Part shown: positions 9,150 to 17,885 of the stretch, in pieces
How positions within the stretch are numbered: position 1 is the stretch's first letter
How the letters are laid out: every line of letters starts with the position of its first letter
Assembly (NCBI GenBank): GCA_016188475.1
Contig: JACPHT010000003.1
Span: 1 to 50,437 of the forward strand
Direction of reading: 5' to 3'
Source: Candidatus Uhrbacteria bacterium
GTDB lineage: Bacteria > Patescibacteriota > Patescibacteriia > UBA9934 > GWF2-40-263
Length of the DNA: 50,437 nucleotides
The notes under the pieces: model-generated
The model's input: the letters and a program-made list of their open reading frames with translations, nothing else
What the model was told of the DNA's origin: nothing
Databases searched by the model: none
Position numbers and translations under genes: made by a program

Positions 9150-10202
9150 ATGCTTCAAGTCGGAATTGTTGGGCTTCCAAATGTTGGTAAATCCACACTT
9201 TTCAAAACACTCACCAAAAAGCAAGTTGATTGCTCGAATTTTCCGTTTTGCACTATTGAACCAAACATTGGTGTTGTTGAAGTGCCAGACGTGAGACTTC
9301 ATGAACTTTCGCGCGTGAGTAAATCAAAAAAAACAATTCCAACAGCGATTGAATTTGTAGACATAGCCGGTTTGGTCAAAGGCGCTCATAAAGGTGAGGG
9401 TTTAGGCAATAAATTTTTGACAAACATTCGCGAAGTTGACATGATCGTTCACGTTGTGCGCGCTTTTGAAGATACAAACGTTCATCATGTGGAAGGATCC
9501 GTGAATCCACAGCGTGATGTTGAGACAATTGAAACAGAACTTGCAATGGCGGATTTGAGCGCAACAGAAAAACGTTTGGATACTGTGCGAGGAAAAATGA
9601 AATCCGGTCGCACAAAAGAATTGGAACTTGAAGAATCCGTGGTTTCGCGTTTGTTTGACACTCTTTCTCAAGGCAAAATGGCAAATACGATTACTTTGAA
9701 CGAGGATGAATTGAAAATCGCTAAGTCTTTGAATCTTCTTACCCTCAAACCAATTTTGTATGTGCTGAATGTTTCGGAAAGTCCATCCCATTCAGCTTCT
9801 TCAACTTCTTTTTTACCTCTCTCAATCAAACTCGAATCAGAGATCATTGAAATGCCCGAAAACGAACAATCTGTTTTTTTGAAAGAACTCGGACTTGAAC
9901 AATCAGGACTTGATCGGCTCATTACAAAATGTTACGAGCTTTTGAATTTAATCACGTTTTTTACTTCAGGTGAAAAAGAATCCCGAGCATGGACAATAAC
10001 GCGCGGAACAAAAGCTCCGCAAGCCGCCGGAACAATTCATACTGATTTTGAAAAAGCATTTATTCGCGCCGAAGTTATTTTTTGGAAAGATTTTGTGGAA
10101 CTAGGCGAAGCAGGAGCACGCGAAGCAGGGAAGTTACGAGTTGAAGGAAAAGAATATGTGATGCAAGACGGCGATACATGTCATTTTAGAGTTGGAGTCT
10201 GA
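9150..10202 (+). CDS. ychF: Redox-regulated ATPase YchF (Obg-family GTPase fold)
   Basis: 350 residues from ATG 9150, starting MLQVGIVGLPNVGKSTLF. The P-loop GLPNVGKS and the switch motif DIAGLVKGAHKGEGLGNKFL are intact, as is the C-terminal TGS-like domain ending DGDTCHFRVGV. Length matches the family (about 360). YchF/OLA1 proteins bind ATP rather than GTP and associate with ribosomes. The start is chosen because the P-loop strand begins there and because it lies 9 nt after a -10 box, implying a leaderless or nearly leaderless mRNA; in-frame codons back to 9063 do not look like the family. It stands alone, with a divergent promoter for a tiny minus-strand gene. Confidence 0.95.
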   Translation: MLQVGIVGLPNVGKSTLFKTLTKKQVDCSNFPFCTIEPNIGVVEVPDVRLHELSRVSKSKKTIPTAIEFVDIAGLVKGAHKGEGLGNKFLTNIREVDMIVHVVRAFEDTNVHHVEGSVNPQRDVETIETELAMADLSATEKRLDTVRGKMKSGRTKELELEESVVSRLFDTLSQGKMANTITLNEDELKIAKSLNLLTLKPILYVLNVSESPSHSASSTSFLPLSIKLESEIIEMPENEQSVFLKELGLEQSGLDRLITKCYELLNLITFFTSGEKESRAWTITRGTKAPQAAGTIHTDFEKAFIRAEVIFWKDFVELGEAGAREAGKLRVEGKEYVMQDGDTCHFRVGV

Positions 10203-10235
10203 ACGATTTTTTTTGTAAAAAATTATCAAATAATC

Positions 10236-11504
10236 ATGCCAAAAGTTCCAAGATACGAATTAGAAAGACATCTCGATCCTGATTCAGAGGATTTTTCTCC
10301 AACAAATAAAGATCTTGCTGAAGAGCAAGGCATGGAATCTCGCGCGATTGATGAGCTTACCGAAATTGAACTTGAACTTGCAGATCCAAGCATGTTTGAT
10401 TTTGATGGTGATGAAAGAAAATTTAACGCAACTGATCCAGAAAATATTTGGGGGCGCCTTGCATCTTTGCAAAGAGATTTTCGTAGCACAGTTAAGGATC
10501 CGGATTTGAGGAAAAAATTAGACGCAAGAATATTAAAAATCGAACAAAAGGTTTACAAGCAATATGTTCCATTTATAGAATCAAGAATCAATCGTTTTGG
10601 TTTTTTAAATTCACCGCTTGAAAATGCATATGGTGGAAAACTAAGTGCCAGTGAAGCCGCTTCATATTTTGCGCAAGCTCGTTCGGTTATGGGCCGTTTC
10701 AAGATTTCTGAAAAAGAACAAATAGATTTTTTGAGCGAACTTGATCGACTTCAAGAAAAACTTGAACGTTATCGAAGCGAACTGACACTTTTCACTTTTG
10801 AAAGGATTGAGGAAGAGTTGCAAAAAGAGATATTCAGCAGAGATGATTATGACAGTTTTGAAAGACCAAATGAATCTGTGCGAACTTTTGGAAATGAAGA
10901 TGCAGAAAAACGAAATCGTCTGAAGTTTGATTTAATGTTAGCGAAAGCGCACTCGTTGAAAGAAATTGCGAGCAAGATGCTAAATGAATCAACCAGAAAA
11001 TTTTGTGAAGAAAGAGCAAGGTCGCTTTTTGAATACGTTGAATATCTAAAAGAAAAAAGCGAAGCGCCGCGTGAGTTGTTTGCGTTTGAAGCTGAATTGA
11101 AAGATTTGTTTCAAAGAGTTAAAGATGGAGAAAAGATCTCCGCAAAAATTGTTGAACAAGCTAGTCGGAAATTGTCAGACATGAAAGAAAAAAGACTATG
11201 GATCGATTACGGTCAAATGATCAGAAAATTAGAAAAACTTTTGAAGAAAATAAACCGAGTTATTTCTGGTGAAACAGTTGAAGCAGATGACGATCGTTTT
11301 GAAGTTGATAGAACCGGAATTAACTGGGCATGGGATTTAATAGGAGTTGAAAGAGGCGCGTCAAAGGAAAAAATAAAAGAGGCGCATCGTCAGTTAGTCT
11401 TAAAATACCATCCAGATAGAAACAAAAATCCAGAATCAGAGAGAAAAATGAAAGATATCAACGAGGCTTATGAATTGATCAGGAGAGTTGAGAATTTTAA
11501 GTGA
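10236..11504 (+). CDS. Protein with C-terminal J-domain
   Basis: 422 residues from ATG 10236. Residues about 1-350 are charged and mostly helical, with no recognised domain. The last ~60 residues form a J-domain: WDLIGVERGASKEKIKEAHR, then the HPD motif in KYHPDRN near residue 392, then MKDINEAYELI. J-domains stimulate Hsp70 (DnaK) ATPase activity, so this is probably a dedicated DnaK co-chaperone. It lacks the Gly/Phe and zinc-finger regions of DnaJ, and the J-domain is at the unusual (C-terminal) end. Its stop overlaps the convergent methyltransferase gene by 8 bp. Confidence 0.85.
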   Translation: MPKVPRYELERHLDPDSEDFSPTNKDLAEEQGMESRAIDELTEIELELADPSMFDFDGDERKFNATDPENIWGRLASLQRDFRSTVKDPDLRKKLDARILKIEQKVYKQYVPFIESRINRFGFLNSPLENAYGGKLSASEAASYFAQARSVMGRFKISEKEQIDFLSELDRLQEKLERYRSELTLFTFERIEEELQKEIFSRDDYDSFERPNESVRTFGNEDAEKRNRLKFDLMLAKAHSLKEIASKMLNESTRKFCEERARSLFEYVEYLKEKSEAPRELFAFEAELKDLFQRVKDGEKISAKIVEQASRKLSDMKEKRLWIDYGQMIRKLEKLLKKINRVISGETVEADDDRFEVDRTGINWAWDLIGVERGASKEKIKEAHRQLVLKYHPDRNKNPESERKMKDINEAYELIRRVENFK

Positions 11505-12702
11505 GCACAAAAATTTCACGCGCGACGATTTGGTTTTCTCGGTAATAGAGAAATGTTTGCGAAACAGAAAATCCGATTTTTTTGAAAAACGATTCCAAGT
11601 TAAGTCGTTTATATTCGTTTCCAACTTTGAACGCTGGAACCGCGACAACCATCACACCATCTTTTTTGAGAAGCTTTTTAATCGTTTGAAAAGATGGTTC
11701 ATAAATTTCCATGAGTTCTTTTTTTGTTTGATTAAATTCTGTTTCCGAAAGCGGTTTTGATTTTGGTTTTCCTAAAAATGTTTCCGTGACAACAACGTCT
11801 ATTTCTTCATTTACGATTTCATCGATTTTTTGTGCTGGACTTGTATGCAAAGAAACTGAAATTTCTGGCAGCCTAAAATTTTGAATAAGCCAATTCCAAT
11901 TTTTCTTTGAATCGTGAATTGCTTTTTCTGAAATGTCAGAGCCGATCAATTTTTTGCATCCAAGCAATGCCGCTTCCATTAGAATTGTTCCTGATCCAAC
12001 AAATGGATCAAGTAAAGTAACTTTTTTTGGATCAATTCCAGATAAATTTATCATCATGCGCGCGAGTTTTGGCGGAAGCATTCCGGATTTTGCATCTCGT
12101 TCTGGACGACCATAGTCGCGCTTTGACCATGCTTTGTAATCTTGTACAGTTTCGGTTTGTCCGATTAGGATTTTGTCTCCACTTGCTAAAAATACGAACT
12201 CACCGCCGGATTCCAGTAGATGATTTTCTTTTACGATTACAGAAGAGAGTTGAGGTTCGCGACTTGAAACATATCGAACCGGACGACCGGTTTGTTTCAC
12301 TTGTCTTTTTATTTCTTTCCCGATTGTTGAGAGATCTTGCTTAATACCATAATCACTCAAACCAAATTCAATTTTATTTTTTCCAGCAGCTTCCGAAACA
12401 ACGCTTGCGATGAGCGTTGCGGCTTCGTCCATATTCCATTCATTCATTTCACCAATGATTCGTCCGATTTTGATTGTTCCAGCCAGTCGTTCTTGAAGTT
12501 TGCCCATGTTTTCGTCCACGTCTTCAAGTAGCAAAACGTTTTTTGAAACACTAAATTTATGACGTGGATCTGAAGTCATCCTGAGCGAGTCCGAACCCAA
12601 GGTCGGACGAGTCGAAGGATCTCTTACTCCAGTTACCGCCATAATCTCCGCGATAGATATTTCCGGATGCGAACCAAGAATAAAAAAAGTCATATTGTGC
12701 AT
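11497..12702 (-). CDS. Trm11/TrmG10-like tRNA guanosine methyltransferase
   Basis: 401 residues. The C-terminal half is a Rossmann methyltransferase: SAM motif LLDPFVGSGTILMEAALLG (residues ~220-238), acidic motif GSDISEKA and VVTETFLGKPKSKPLS in the motif-IV position. The preceding KRDYGRPERDAKSGMLPPKLA matches the Trm11-type block. The family makes N2-methylguanosine (m2G10) in tRNA. Residues 27-43 (DPSTRPTLGSDSLRMTS) are encoded by a dispersed family B repeat that splits the N-terminal region, apparently without breaking the frame. It overlaps the J-domain gene at its 3' end and diverges from rpsF. The start could be 12702 or the ATG at 12693. Confidence 0.8.
   Translation of the reverse strand: MHNMTFFILGSHPEISIAEIMAVTGVRDPSTRPTLGSDSLRMTSDPRHKFSVSKNVLLLEDVDENMGKLQERLAGTIKIGRIIGEMNEWNMDEAATLIASVVSEAAGKNKIEFGLSDYGIKQDLSTIGKEIKRQVKQTGRPVRYVSSREPQLSSVIVKENHLLESGGEFVFLASGDKILIGQTETVQDYKAWSKRDYGRPERDAKSGMLPPKLARMMINLSGIDPKKVTLLDPFVGSGTILMEAALLGCKKLIGSDISEKAIHDSKKNWNWLIQNFRLPEISVSLHTSPAQKIDEIVNEEIDVVVTETFLGKPKSKPLSETEFNQTKKELMEIYEPSFQTIKKLLKKDGVMVVAVPAFKVGNEYKRLNLESFFKKIGFSVSQTFLYYRENQIVAREIFVLT
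12575..12622. repeat. Family B dispersed repeat inside the Trm11-like gene
   Basis: Begins GTCATCCTGAGCGAGTCCGA and ends TCGAAGGATCTCT, with a palindromic centre (CCGAACC/GGTCGG). Related sequences lie at 13823, 17944, 32506, 43201 and 46661. Its length keeps the reading frame open. Confidence 0.8.
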
Positions 12703-12714
12703 TATGCCTCGCTC

Positions 12715-12743
12715 TTGACCTTTTTACCAGAATTCTTTAGTAT
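12715..12743 (+). promoter_or_regulatory. rpsF operon promoter
   Basis: TTGACC (12715-12720), a 17-nt spacer and TAGTAT (12738-12743). The leader is about 58 nt to the rpsF ATG. Confidence 0.7.
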
Positions 12744-12807
12744 TACCACACTTAATTCTTTATCTGTCCATAACCCTTTGGGCTGTTTGGAATCAACCAA
12801 ACCAGAT

Positions 12808-13344
12808 ATGAACAAATACGAACTCTTATTTATTGTCTCAAGCCAATACACTGAAGCCGAAATCGAAAAGATTCAGGCACAGATTGTTGCGGAAGTTGAG
12901 ACTGTTGGTGGCACGATCGTGAAAACCGAGAATCTCGGAAAGATACACCTTGCATATCCGATTAAAAAACAAAATCACGGAACGTACATTCTTGTTTATT
13001 TTGATGCTGAAAGTTCAGCAATTGAACAACTCATTCGCAAACTTACTCTCACGGATGAAATTTTGCGCCATTCAATAACAATGCGACCGTCGTACGCAGA
13101 GACGAGCAAGTTTGAATTGTCTTCTTATGTTGCTCCTCTTTCAGAAGAAGCCCGCAAAGAACATTTCACACCGCAAGGCGCTACAACTGGTGCGCGTCCT
13201 GTTCGTCGAAGAATTGAAAAAGTCGCAGAGGCTGTTCAGCCGGTTTTGTCTCAAGCTCCTTCAGTTGAATCAAAGATGAGTATGGAAGAACTCGATAAAA
13301 AATTGGACGAGATTTTAAAAGCTGACGTAACTGAAAATATCTAA
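12808..13344 (+). CDS. rpsF: 30S ribosomal protein bS6
   Basis: 178 residues from ATG 12808 (MNKYELLFIVSSQYTEAEIE). The N-terminal ~95 residues are the bS6 ferredoxin-like fold, including GKIHLAYPIKKQNHGTYILV and LRHSITMRPSY. About 80 residues of charged C-terminal extension follow (AEAVQPVLSQAPSVESKMSM), longer than in E. coli. bS6 binds bS18 on the small-subunit platform, and rpsR is two genes downstream. The ATG is chosen because the conserved fold begins there; the upstream in-frame sequence overlaps the promoter. Confidence 0.95.
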   Translation: MNKYELLFIVSSQYTEAEIEKIQAQIVAEVETVGGTIVKTENLGKIHLAYPIKKQNHGTYILVYFDAESSAIEQLIRKLTLTDEILRHSITMRPSYAETSKFELSSYVAPLSEEARKEHFTPQGATTGARPVRRRIEKVAEAVQPVLSQAPSVESKMSMEELDKKLDEILKADVTENI

Positions 13345-13345
13345 T

Positions 13346-13813
13346 ATGTTTTCATTAAATCGAGCTACAATTCTTGGAAATCTAACTCGTGATCCTGAAG
13401 TCAAACAAACTCCATCTGGTCAGAAAGTTTGCACACTTGGTGTTGCAACAAACCGTCAGTGGAATGATGCTTCAGGAAATAAACAAGAAGCAACAGAATT
13501 TCACAATGTTGTTGCTTGGGGACGTTTGGCTGAAATTTGTGGACAGTATCTGGCAAAGGGGAGAAAAGTTTATGTTGAAGGCAGACTTCAAACAAGAGAT
13601 TGGGAAGGACAGGATGGAATCAAAAGATATAAAACAGAAATTATCGCTGAAAATATAATCATGCTTGATCGCGCAGGAACTCCTGCTTCTGGCGCACAGG
13701 TTTTTCAGAGCAAATCAGGAAGTGCTTTTGTTCCACCAGAACCAAAGATTGCGCAAGACGATGCTCCAGTAAATCGCGATGATGAAATTCGCGTTGAAGA
13801 CATTCCTTTTTAA
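13346..13813 (+). CDS. ssb: Single-stranded DNA-binding protein
   Basis: 155 residues, one base after the rpsF stop. The OB fold covers residues 1-110: NRATILGNLTRDPEVKQTPSG, FHNVVAWGRLAEICGQYLAKG and KVYVEGRLQTRDWE. A disordered linker ends in the acidic partner-binding tip EDIPF. It coats single-stranded DNA in replication and repair. The rpsF-ssb-rpsR order is the widespread bacterial arrangement. Confidence 0.97.
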   Translation: MFSLNRATILGNLTRDPEVKQTPSGQKVCTLGVATNRQWNDASGNKQEATEFHNVVAWGRLAEICGQYLAKGRKVYVEGRLQTRDWEGQDGIKRYKTEIIAENIIMLDRAGTPASGAQVFQSKSGSAFVPPEPKIAQDDAPVNRDDEIRVEDIPF

Positions 13814-13822
13814 TTAGTTTGA

Positions 13823-13850
13823 GATACCTCGGCTTCGCTCGGGATGACAC
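13823..13850. repeat. Family B dispersed repeat between ssb and rpsR
   Basis: Core CTCGGCTTCGCTCGGGATGA, ending 7 nt before the rpsR ATG. It therefore occupies the position where a ribosome binding site would lie. Confidence 0.85.
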
Positions 13851-13856
13851 AAAACT

Positions 13857-14090
13857 ATGAACAACAACAAACCACAACAACAAAAAAAGAAAAAACAATG
13901 TTATTTTTGCGCAAATAACAATGTTCATATTGATTACAAGGACGTAAAAAATTTGCGCAGGTATCTTTCTTCGTTTGCAAAGATTGTCGCGCGAAAGCGT
14001 TCTGGTGTGTGTATGAAACATCAACGCGAGCTTTCAAACGCAATCAAGCGCGCTCGCGTGATGGCATTGATTCCATTCACTCAAAGATAA
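13857..14090 (+). CDS. rpsR: 30S ribosomal protein bS18
   Basis: 77 residues from ATG 13857. A Lys/Gln-rich start (NNNKPQQQKKKKQCYFC) is followed by the bS18 core: DYKDVKNLRRYLSSFAKIVA, then RKRSGVCMKHQRELSNAIKR and ARVMALIPFT. It binds 16S rRNA as a heterodimer with bS6. A family B repeat directly precedes the start and no Shine-Dalgarno sequence is present. Confidence 0.95.
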   Translation: MNNNKPQQQKKKKQCYFCANNNVHIDYKDVKNLRRYLSSFAKIVARKRSGVCMKHQRELSNAIKRARVMALIPFTQR

Positions 14091-14093
14091 AAA

Positions 14094-15077
14094 ATGCGGC
14101 CGTTTGGAAACATCATTCAAGAACGACAAATATTGAATAATTCCATTCGGTCGTTTTTTAATTCTCGAGGATATTTGGAAGTTGAAACTCCGATTCTCGT
14201 TCAGTCGCCTGGAATGGAACCTAATCTTTCACCATTTGAAACAATCGTTCGAGAACCAAATGGAACCGAACATCGCGGTGCTCTTATTACAAGTCCAGAG
14301 TATTCAATGAAAAAACTTTTGGGGCATGGGCTTAAGAAATTTTTTACAATCACAAAAGTTTTTCGAAATGATGAAACGTTTGGTGGAAATCACAATCCAG
14401 AATTTAGCATGCTTGAGTGGTATCAGCAAGGAGCTGATTATCAGAAGTGTATGGAGGAGACAGAGGAATTGATTCGTTCACTCAAGAGTGTCATCCAGAG
14501 CCCTTCGACCACACCAACTCAAGATGGCAGGTTTGAACGTGTTCGAGTTCGCGATTTGTTTTTACAATACATTGGAATTGATCTGGATAATTCTGATCAA
14601 AAAACATTACTTAATGCATGCAACACATATGGAATTCATATAACATCAAATGACACAGAAAGCGATTTATTTTATCGTTTATTTTTGTCAAAAATCGAAC
14701 CGAAACTTTCCGGAAATATTTTTGTATATGACTATCCTAAATATCAAGCCTCGCTTTCACGGTTAACTTTAGATGGAAAATACGGCGAACGTTTTGAGTT
14801 ATATATGAATGGTCTTGAATTATGCAATGGATTTACAGAATTGACTGACGCAACCGAACAGCGCAGACGTTTTGAAGAAGAGGCAGAAGAAAGAAAACTA
14901 TCTGGCAAGATGGTCCATCCCATTGACGAAGAATTATTGTCTCTGCTACCATCCGTGCGAACTCCGACATTGGGAAACGCGCTCGGCATTGATCGTCTTC
15001 ACATGATTTTGACCGGCAAAACGAAAATAGAAGATGTTATCTTGTTTCCCGCGAATGAATTATTTCGAGATTATTAA
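14094..15077 (+). CDS. epmA: EF-P lysine ligase EpmA/GenX (class II LysRS paralogue)
   Basis: 327 residues from ATG 14094, 3 nt after the rpsR stop, close to the family length (325). It is a class II aminoacyl-tRNA synthetase catalytic core without the anticodon-binding domain. Motif 2 is KKFFTITKVFRNDETFGGNH and motif 3 is LGNALGIDRLHMIL; ELCNGFTELTDATEQRRRFE is the lysine-pocket block. Such proteins attach (R)-beta-lysine or lysine to a conserved Lys of EF-P, and efp follows 53 nt downstream, which fits. No epmB (lysine aminomutase) is in this window. The segment SVIQSPSTT (bases 14489-14511) resembles a decayed dispersed repeat. Confidence 0.92.
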   Translation: MRPFGNIIQERQILNNSIRSFFNSRGYLEVETPILVQSPGMEPNLSPFETIVREPNGTEHRGALITSPEYSMKKLLGHGLKKFFTITKVFRNDETFGGNHNPEFSMLEWYQQGADYQKCMEETEELIRSLKSVIQSPSTTPTQDGRFERVRVRDLFLQYIGIDLDNSDQKTLLNACNTYGIHITSNDTESDLFYRLFLSKIEPKLSGNIFVYDYPKYQASLSRLTLDGKYGERFELYMNGLELCNGFTELTDATEQRRRFEEEAEERKLSGKMVHPIDEELLSLLPSVRTPTLGNALGIDRLHMILTGKTKIEDVILFPANELFRDY

Positions 15078-15130
15078 ATCGATTCTTCCGACCTTTTGGT
15101 CCTTTCAGACCTCTCGGTCCTTTGTCTATT

Positions 15131-15694
15131 ATGTCCTCCCCAAACGATATCAAAAAAGGCACTGTTGTTAACATAAATGGCGAGCTTTGGCTTGTAACTT
15201 ATTTTCAACGAGTGAGTCCTGGGAAAGGAAGCTCTTTTGTTAGAACAAAAATGAAGAATATCAAGACCGGAAAGGTTCAGGAAACAAATTTCAAATCATC
15301 AGAGTCGCTTACGTTTGAAGATGTTCAATATAAAAAAATGCAATATCTGTATACTGATGGAAATTTATACACATTCATGGATAATATGACGTATGAGCAA
15401 GTTTCAATTGCAAAAGCAGATATGGAAGATAGTATTCAATATTTGAAAGAAGGCTTAGAAGCAAATGTGGTTATGCATGAAGGGCAAGCGCTAAGTGTCG
15501 CGCTTCCACAAAAAGTTGAGTACATTGTTGTTTACACAGAGCCAGCAGTCAAAGGCGATACAGCTTCAGGAAACGTTTTGAAAGAAGCAGAACTTGATAA
15601 TGGTTTGAAAGTGAGAGTTCCGTCGTTTATTACACAAGGCGATCATGTTTTGGTAAATACAGATACAGGAGAATATACAGAAAGGGTCAATTAG
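15131..15694 (+). CDS. efp: Translation elongation factor P
   Basis: 187 residues from ATG 15131 (MSSPNDIKKGTVVNINGELW). It has the three beta domains of EF-P. The modification loop VSPGKGSSFVRTKMKNI places the target lysine at residue 32, equivalent to the EpmA-modified Lys34 of E. coli, and the C-terminal OB domain ends VNTDTGEYTERV. EF-P relieves ribosome stalling at proline runs. Placed directly after epmA, it suggests that a lysylated EF-P is made here. The upstream in-frame TTG at 15122 is less likely. Confidence 0.96.
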   Translation: MSSPNDIKKGTVVNINGELWLVTYFQRVSPGKGSSFVRTKMKNIKTGKVQETNFKSSESLTFEDVQYKKMQYLYTDGNLYTFMDNMTYEQVSIAKADMEDSIQYLKEGLEANVVMHEGQALSVALPQKVEYIVVYTEPAVKGDTASGNVLKEAELDNGLKVRVPSFITQGDHVLVNTDTGEYTERVN

Positions 15695-15726
15695 TCTATT
15701 GAGATCATTGAAAAATTTGTTCGCAA

Positions 15727-15801
15727 GCCAAATTTTATTCCCTGAGCTTGTCGAAGGGATAAAATTTGGCTTATTTGTTTACAGCCTTCGACAAGCTCAG
15801 G
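15727..15801. repeat. Inverted pair of family A repeats, possible efp/recA shared terminator
   Basis: CCTGAGCTTGTCGAAGG (15741-15757) lies in the loop of a 12-bp inverted repeat (GCCAAATTTTAT 15727-15738 / ATAAAATTTGGC 15759-15770). An inverted copy CCTTCGACAAGCTCAGG follows at 15785-15801. It sits between the convergent efp and recA stops, so it may terminate both. Confidence 0.75.
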
Positions 15802-15820
15802 CAATAAATCTTACGGCTTT

Positions 15821-16846
15821 TTATTCTTCCGGTGTTAATGCGAGAACTTTCAAAATCTCTTCACGTATATTTTTCATCAATTCAGGACTTTGTCGAAGAG
15901 TGAGTTTTGCGTTTTCTCGGCCAAGACCGAGTTTCTCTTCATTGAAATAATAGTTGTTTCCACTTTTTTTAATTACTTCCATTTGGGTTCCAACATCAAT
16001 AAGGTCGCCGGAAATTGAAATCCCCTCGTTATACATGATGTCGAATTCACATGTGCGAAAAGGTGGCGCCACTTTATTTTTTACAATTTTAACTTTCGTT
16101 CTATTCCCGATAATTGCTTCTGCTTGTTTTATTTGTGCGCTACGTCGAATTTCGATTCGAATTGAAGAATAGAATTTGAGCGCGTTTCCACCAGGGGTTG
16201 TTTCTGGATTTCCAAACACGACCCCAATTTTCATTCTGATTTGGTTAATGAAAATAACAGTTGTTTTTGATTTACTGACAATTGCGGCAAGCTTTCTAAG
16301 CGCTTGGCTCATCAAACGAGCCTGAAGTCCCATGTGTGAGTCACCCATCTCTCCTTCAATTTCTGCTTTTGGAGTGAGTGCCGCAACAGAGTCAATCACG
16401 ACCACATCAACCGCGTTTGAACGAACAAGTGTTTCAACAATTTCAAGAGCTTGTTCTCCATTATCTGGTTGTGAGATAAAAAGTTCATCAATATTGACGC
16501 CGATTTTTTGAGCGTACTCTGGGTCAAGCGCATGTTCTGCATCTACATATGCCGCGAGTCCGCCGATTTTTTGAACCTCAGCAACAATGTGTTGAGCAAG
16601 AGTTGTTTTTCCAGATGATTCAGGTCCGTAAACTTCAATAATTCGTCCGCGCGGAACTCCCATAACTCCAAGCGCGAGATCAAGCGACAGACATCCTGTT
16701 GTTATTGCATCAACCTGCATGGTTTTTGCCTCACCTAGTCGCATGATCGATCCTTCTCCAAACCTTTGTTTGATTTGCGAGATTGCGTCAAATGCCGCGC
16801 GTGATCTTGCGTCTGTTTCAACATCTTTTGAAATTTGTTTGGACAT
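15821..16846 (-). CDS. recA: Recombinase RecA
   Basis: 341 residues, typical length. Walker A is GPESSGKTT (~69-77) and Walker B is [10 protein letters not shown]. Also present are the MAW/loop L2 region [20 protein letters not shown], followed by [13 protein letters not shown], and a C-terminal domain ending LALTPEE. It forms filaments on ssDNA for homologous recombination; no SOS box could be identified. It faces efp convergently. The 5' leader carries GTAG-type repeats able to pair with each other. Confidence 0.98.
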   Translation of the reverse strand: MSKQISKDVETDARSRAAFDAISQIKQRFGEGSIMRLGEAKTMQVDAITTGCLSLDLALGVMGVPRGRIIEVYGPESSGKTTLAQHIVAEVQKIGGLAAYVDAEHALDPEYAQKIGVNIDELFISQPDNGEQALEIVETLVRSNAVDVVVIDSVAALTPKAEIEGEMGDSHMGLQARLMSQALRKLAAIVSKSKTTVIFINQIRMKIGVVFGNPETTPGGNALKFYSSIRIEIRRSAQIKQAEAIIGNRTKVKIVKNKVAPPFRTCEFDIMYNEGISISGDLIDVGTQMEVIKKSGNNYYFNEEKLGLGRENAKLTLRQSPELMKNIREEILKVLALTPEE

Positions 16847-16850
16847 ATAA

Positions 16851-16946
16851 AAGCAGTAGAGTAGACAGTAGCAGAGTACCAGAGGGTTGTAAAATGAAAG
16901 ATTTTTAGAATTCTTTGCTACTTTGCTACTATGCTATCTTACTACT
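16851..16946 (-). promoter_or_regulatory. recA leader with self-complementary GTAG repeats
   Basis: Left arm 16851-16877 (AGCAGTAGAGTAGACAGTAG...) can pair with the right arm 16913-16946 (TTTGCTACTTTGCTACTATG...). A candidate minus-strand promoter, TTGATT, 16 nt, TAAGAT, lies just upstream within 16930-16965. No coding potential is seen. Confidence 0.45.
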
Positions 16947-16990
16947 TTCTCCAATAAAATCAAGGGTTTTGTTTGTTTTTTTAGACATGA

Positions 16991-17028
16991 ACACAAAAGA
17001 ACCGCTCAAGTGAGCGGAGGTTTCGTGT
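16991..17028 (-). terminator. Hairpin between the RodZ-like gene and recA
   Basis: CCGCTC-AAGT-GAGCGG, extended by ACAC.AAAG/TTTC.GTGT. A T-run follows on the plus strand and TTCTTTTGT on the minus strand. It probably separates the ftsK/rodZ-like transcript from recA. Confidence 0.5.
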
Positions 17029-17099
17029 TACGTTTTTTTGACATTGTTTGAAATCGAGTTATTTATCCACAAGTCATGAATCGCGAGATGTTGTTATCC

Positions 17100-17162
17100 C
17101 CTGAGCTTGTCTAAGGGAGAACGACGAAAAGTCTAAAAATTTATTCCTTCGACAGGCTCAGG
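17100..17162. repeat. Inverted pair of family A repeats at the RodZ-like 3' end
   Basis: A CCTGAGCTTGTCTAAGG-like copy (~17100-17115) and CCTTCGACAGGCTCAGG (17146-17162). The second encodes the C-terminal residues LFPEPVEG of the minus-strand RodZ-like gene. Confidence 0.8.
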
Positions 17163-17885
17163 AAATAAATTTTTTGATTGTGTAATTGTGACGGTTCGAT
17201 CTTGATTTAGAACAACCCGTCTGTATTCAACCGCTGGTTTTGAGTAGCGCTTCATACCTTCAATTTTGATGATATTGAGTCCTCTCTCAAGAGCGATTTC
17301 GAGTTTGAATGTTCCATCTTTTTCCATTAAAACTTCAGTCCCATTTATTTTTACACCAGCGCCGTTTTCAGCTTGCCCAGAAACAGAAATCGTTGCATCT
17401 TGAGTTGCTATTCCGTCAAGCGGCTCAAAAATTGAAAGTTTTGGTGGCATGATTATTGTGCGGATTTGTATTCCAAAATAAAAAACGACACTTAAAGCCA
17501 TAAAACTAAATAATCCAATTTTTATAAATCTGCTCGCAACAAAAAATCGAAGACTGCGCGTTCGTTGGCGCGGCAGACACGCTTGTTTAATAAAATCACA
17601 TGTTCCACGCTCATGTTCAAATAAATCTAAAAAATATAAATCTTCTGTATTTAGAATATGCAGATACACTTTCAAGAAATTTCGTGTGTAAATTGGATCA
17701 GGTAGTTTATCGTACTGACCAGATTCAAGCTGTTTCAAAAATTGTTTTCGGATTTTTGTTTTTTCCGCCATTTGTGTTAGCGTCAAATTAGCTTCTTTTC
17801 GAAGCGCTTTAAGTTTATCACCAAGACGTTCTTGATGATTGAATTGTCTAATAGTAAATGGCACAAGTGATTTTATTTTATCCAT
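17133..17885 (-). CDS. RodZ-like HTH membrane protein with Ig-like domain
   Basis: 250 residues. An N-terminal Cro/RodZ-type helix-turn-helix covers ~20-75 (LGDKLKALRKEANLTLTQMA, then EKTKIRKQFLKQLESGQY). One membrane helix lies at ~118-140 (FIKIGLFSFMALSVVFYFGI). The external part is a beta domain (SISVSGQAENGAGVKINGT-type segment). RodZ links MreB to the envelope in cell shaping; here the external domain resembles a bacterial Ig-like fold. The start overlaps the ftsK stop by 13 bp, which suggests coupled translation. The last ~11 residues (FPEPVEGINF) come from a dispersed repeat, so the original C-terminus was probably replaced or extended. Confidence 0.7.
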   Translation of the reverse strand: MDKIKSLVPFTIRQFNHQERLGDKLKALRKEANLTLTQMAEKTKIRKQFLKQLESGQYDKLPDPIYTRNFLKVYLHILNTEDLYFLDLFEHERGTCDFIKQACLPRQRTRSLRFFVASRFIKIGLFSFMALSVVFYFGIQIRTIIMPPKLSIFEPLDGIATQDATISVSGQAENGAGVKINGTEVLMEKDGTFKLEIALERGLNIIKIEGMKRYSKPAVEYRRVVLNQDRTVTITQSKNLFPEPVEGINF

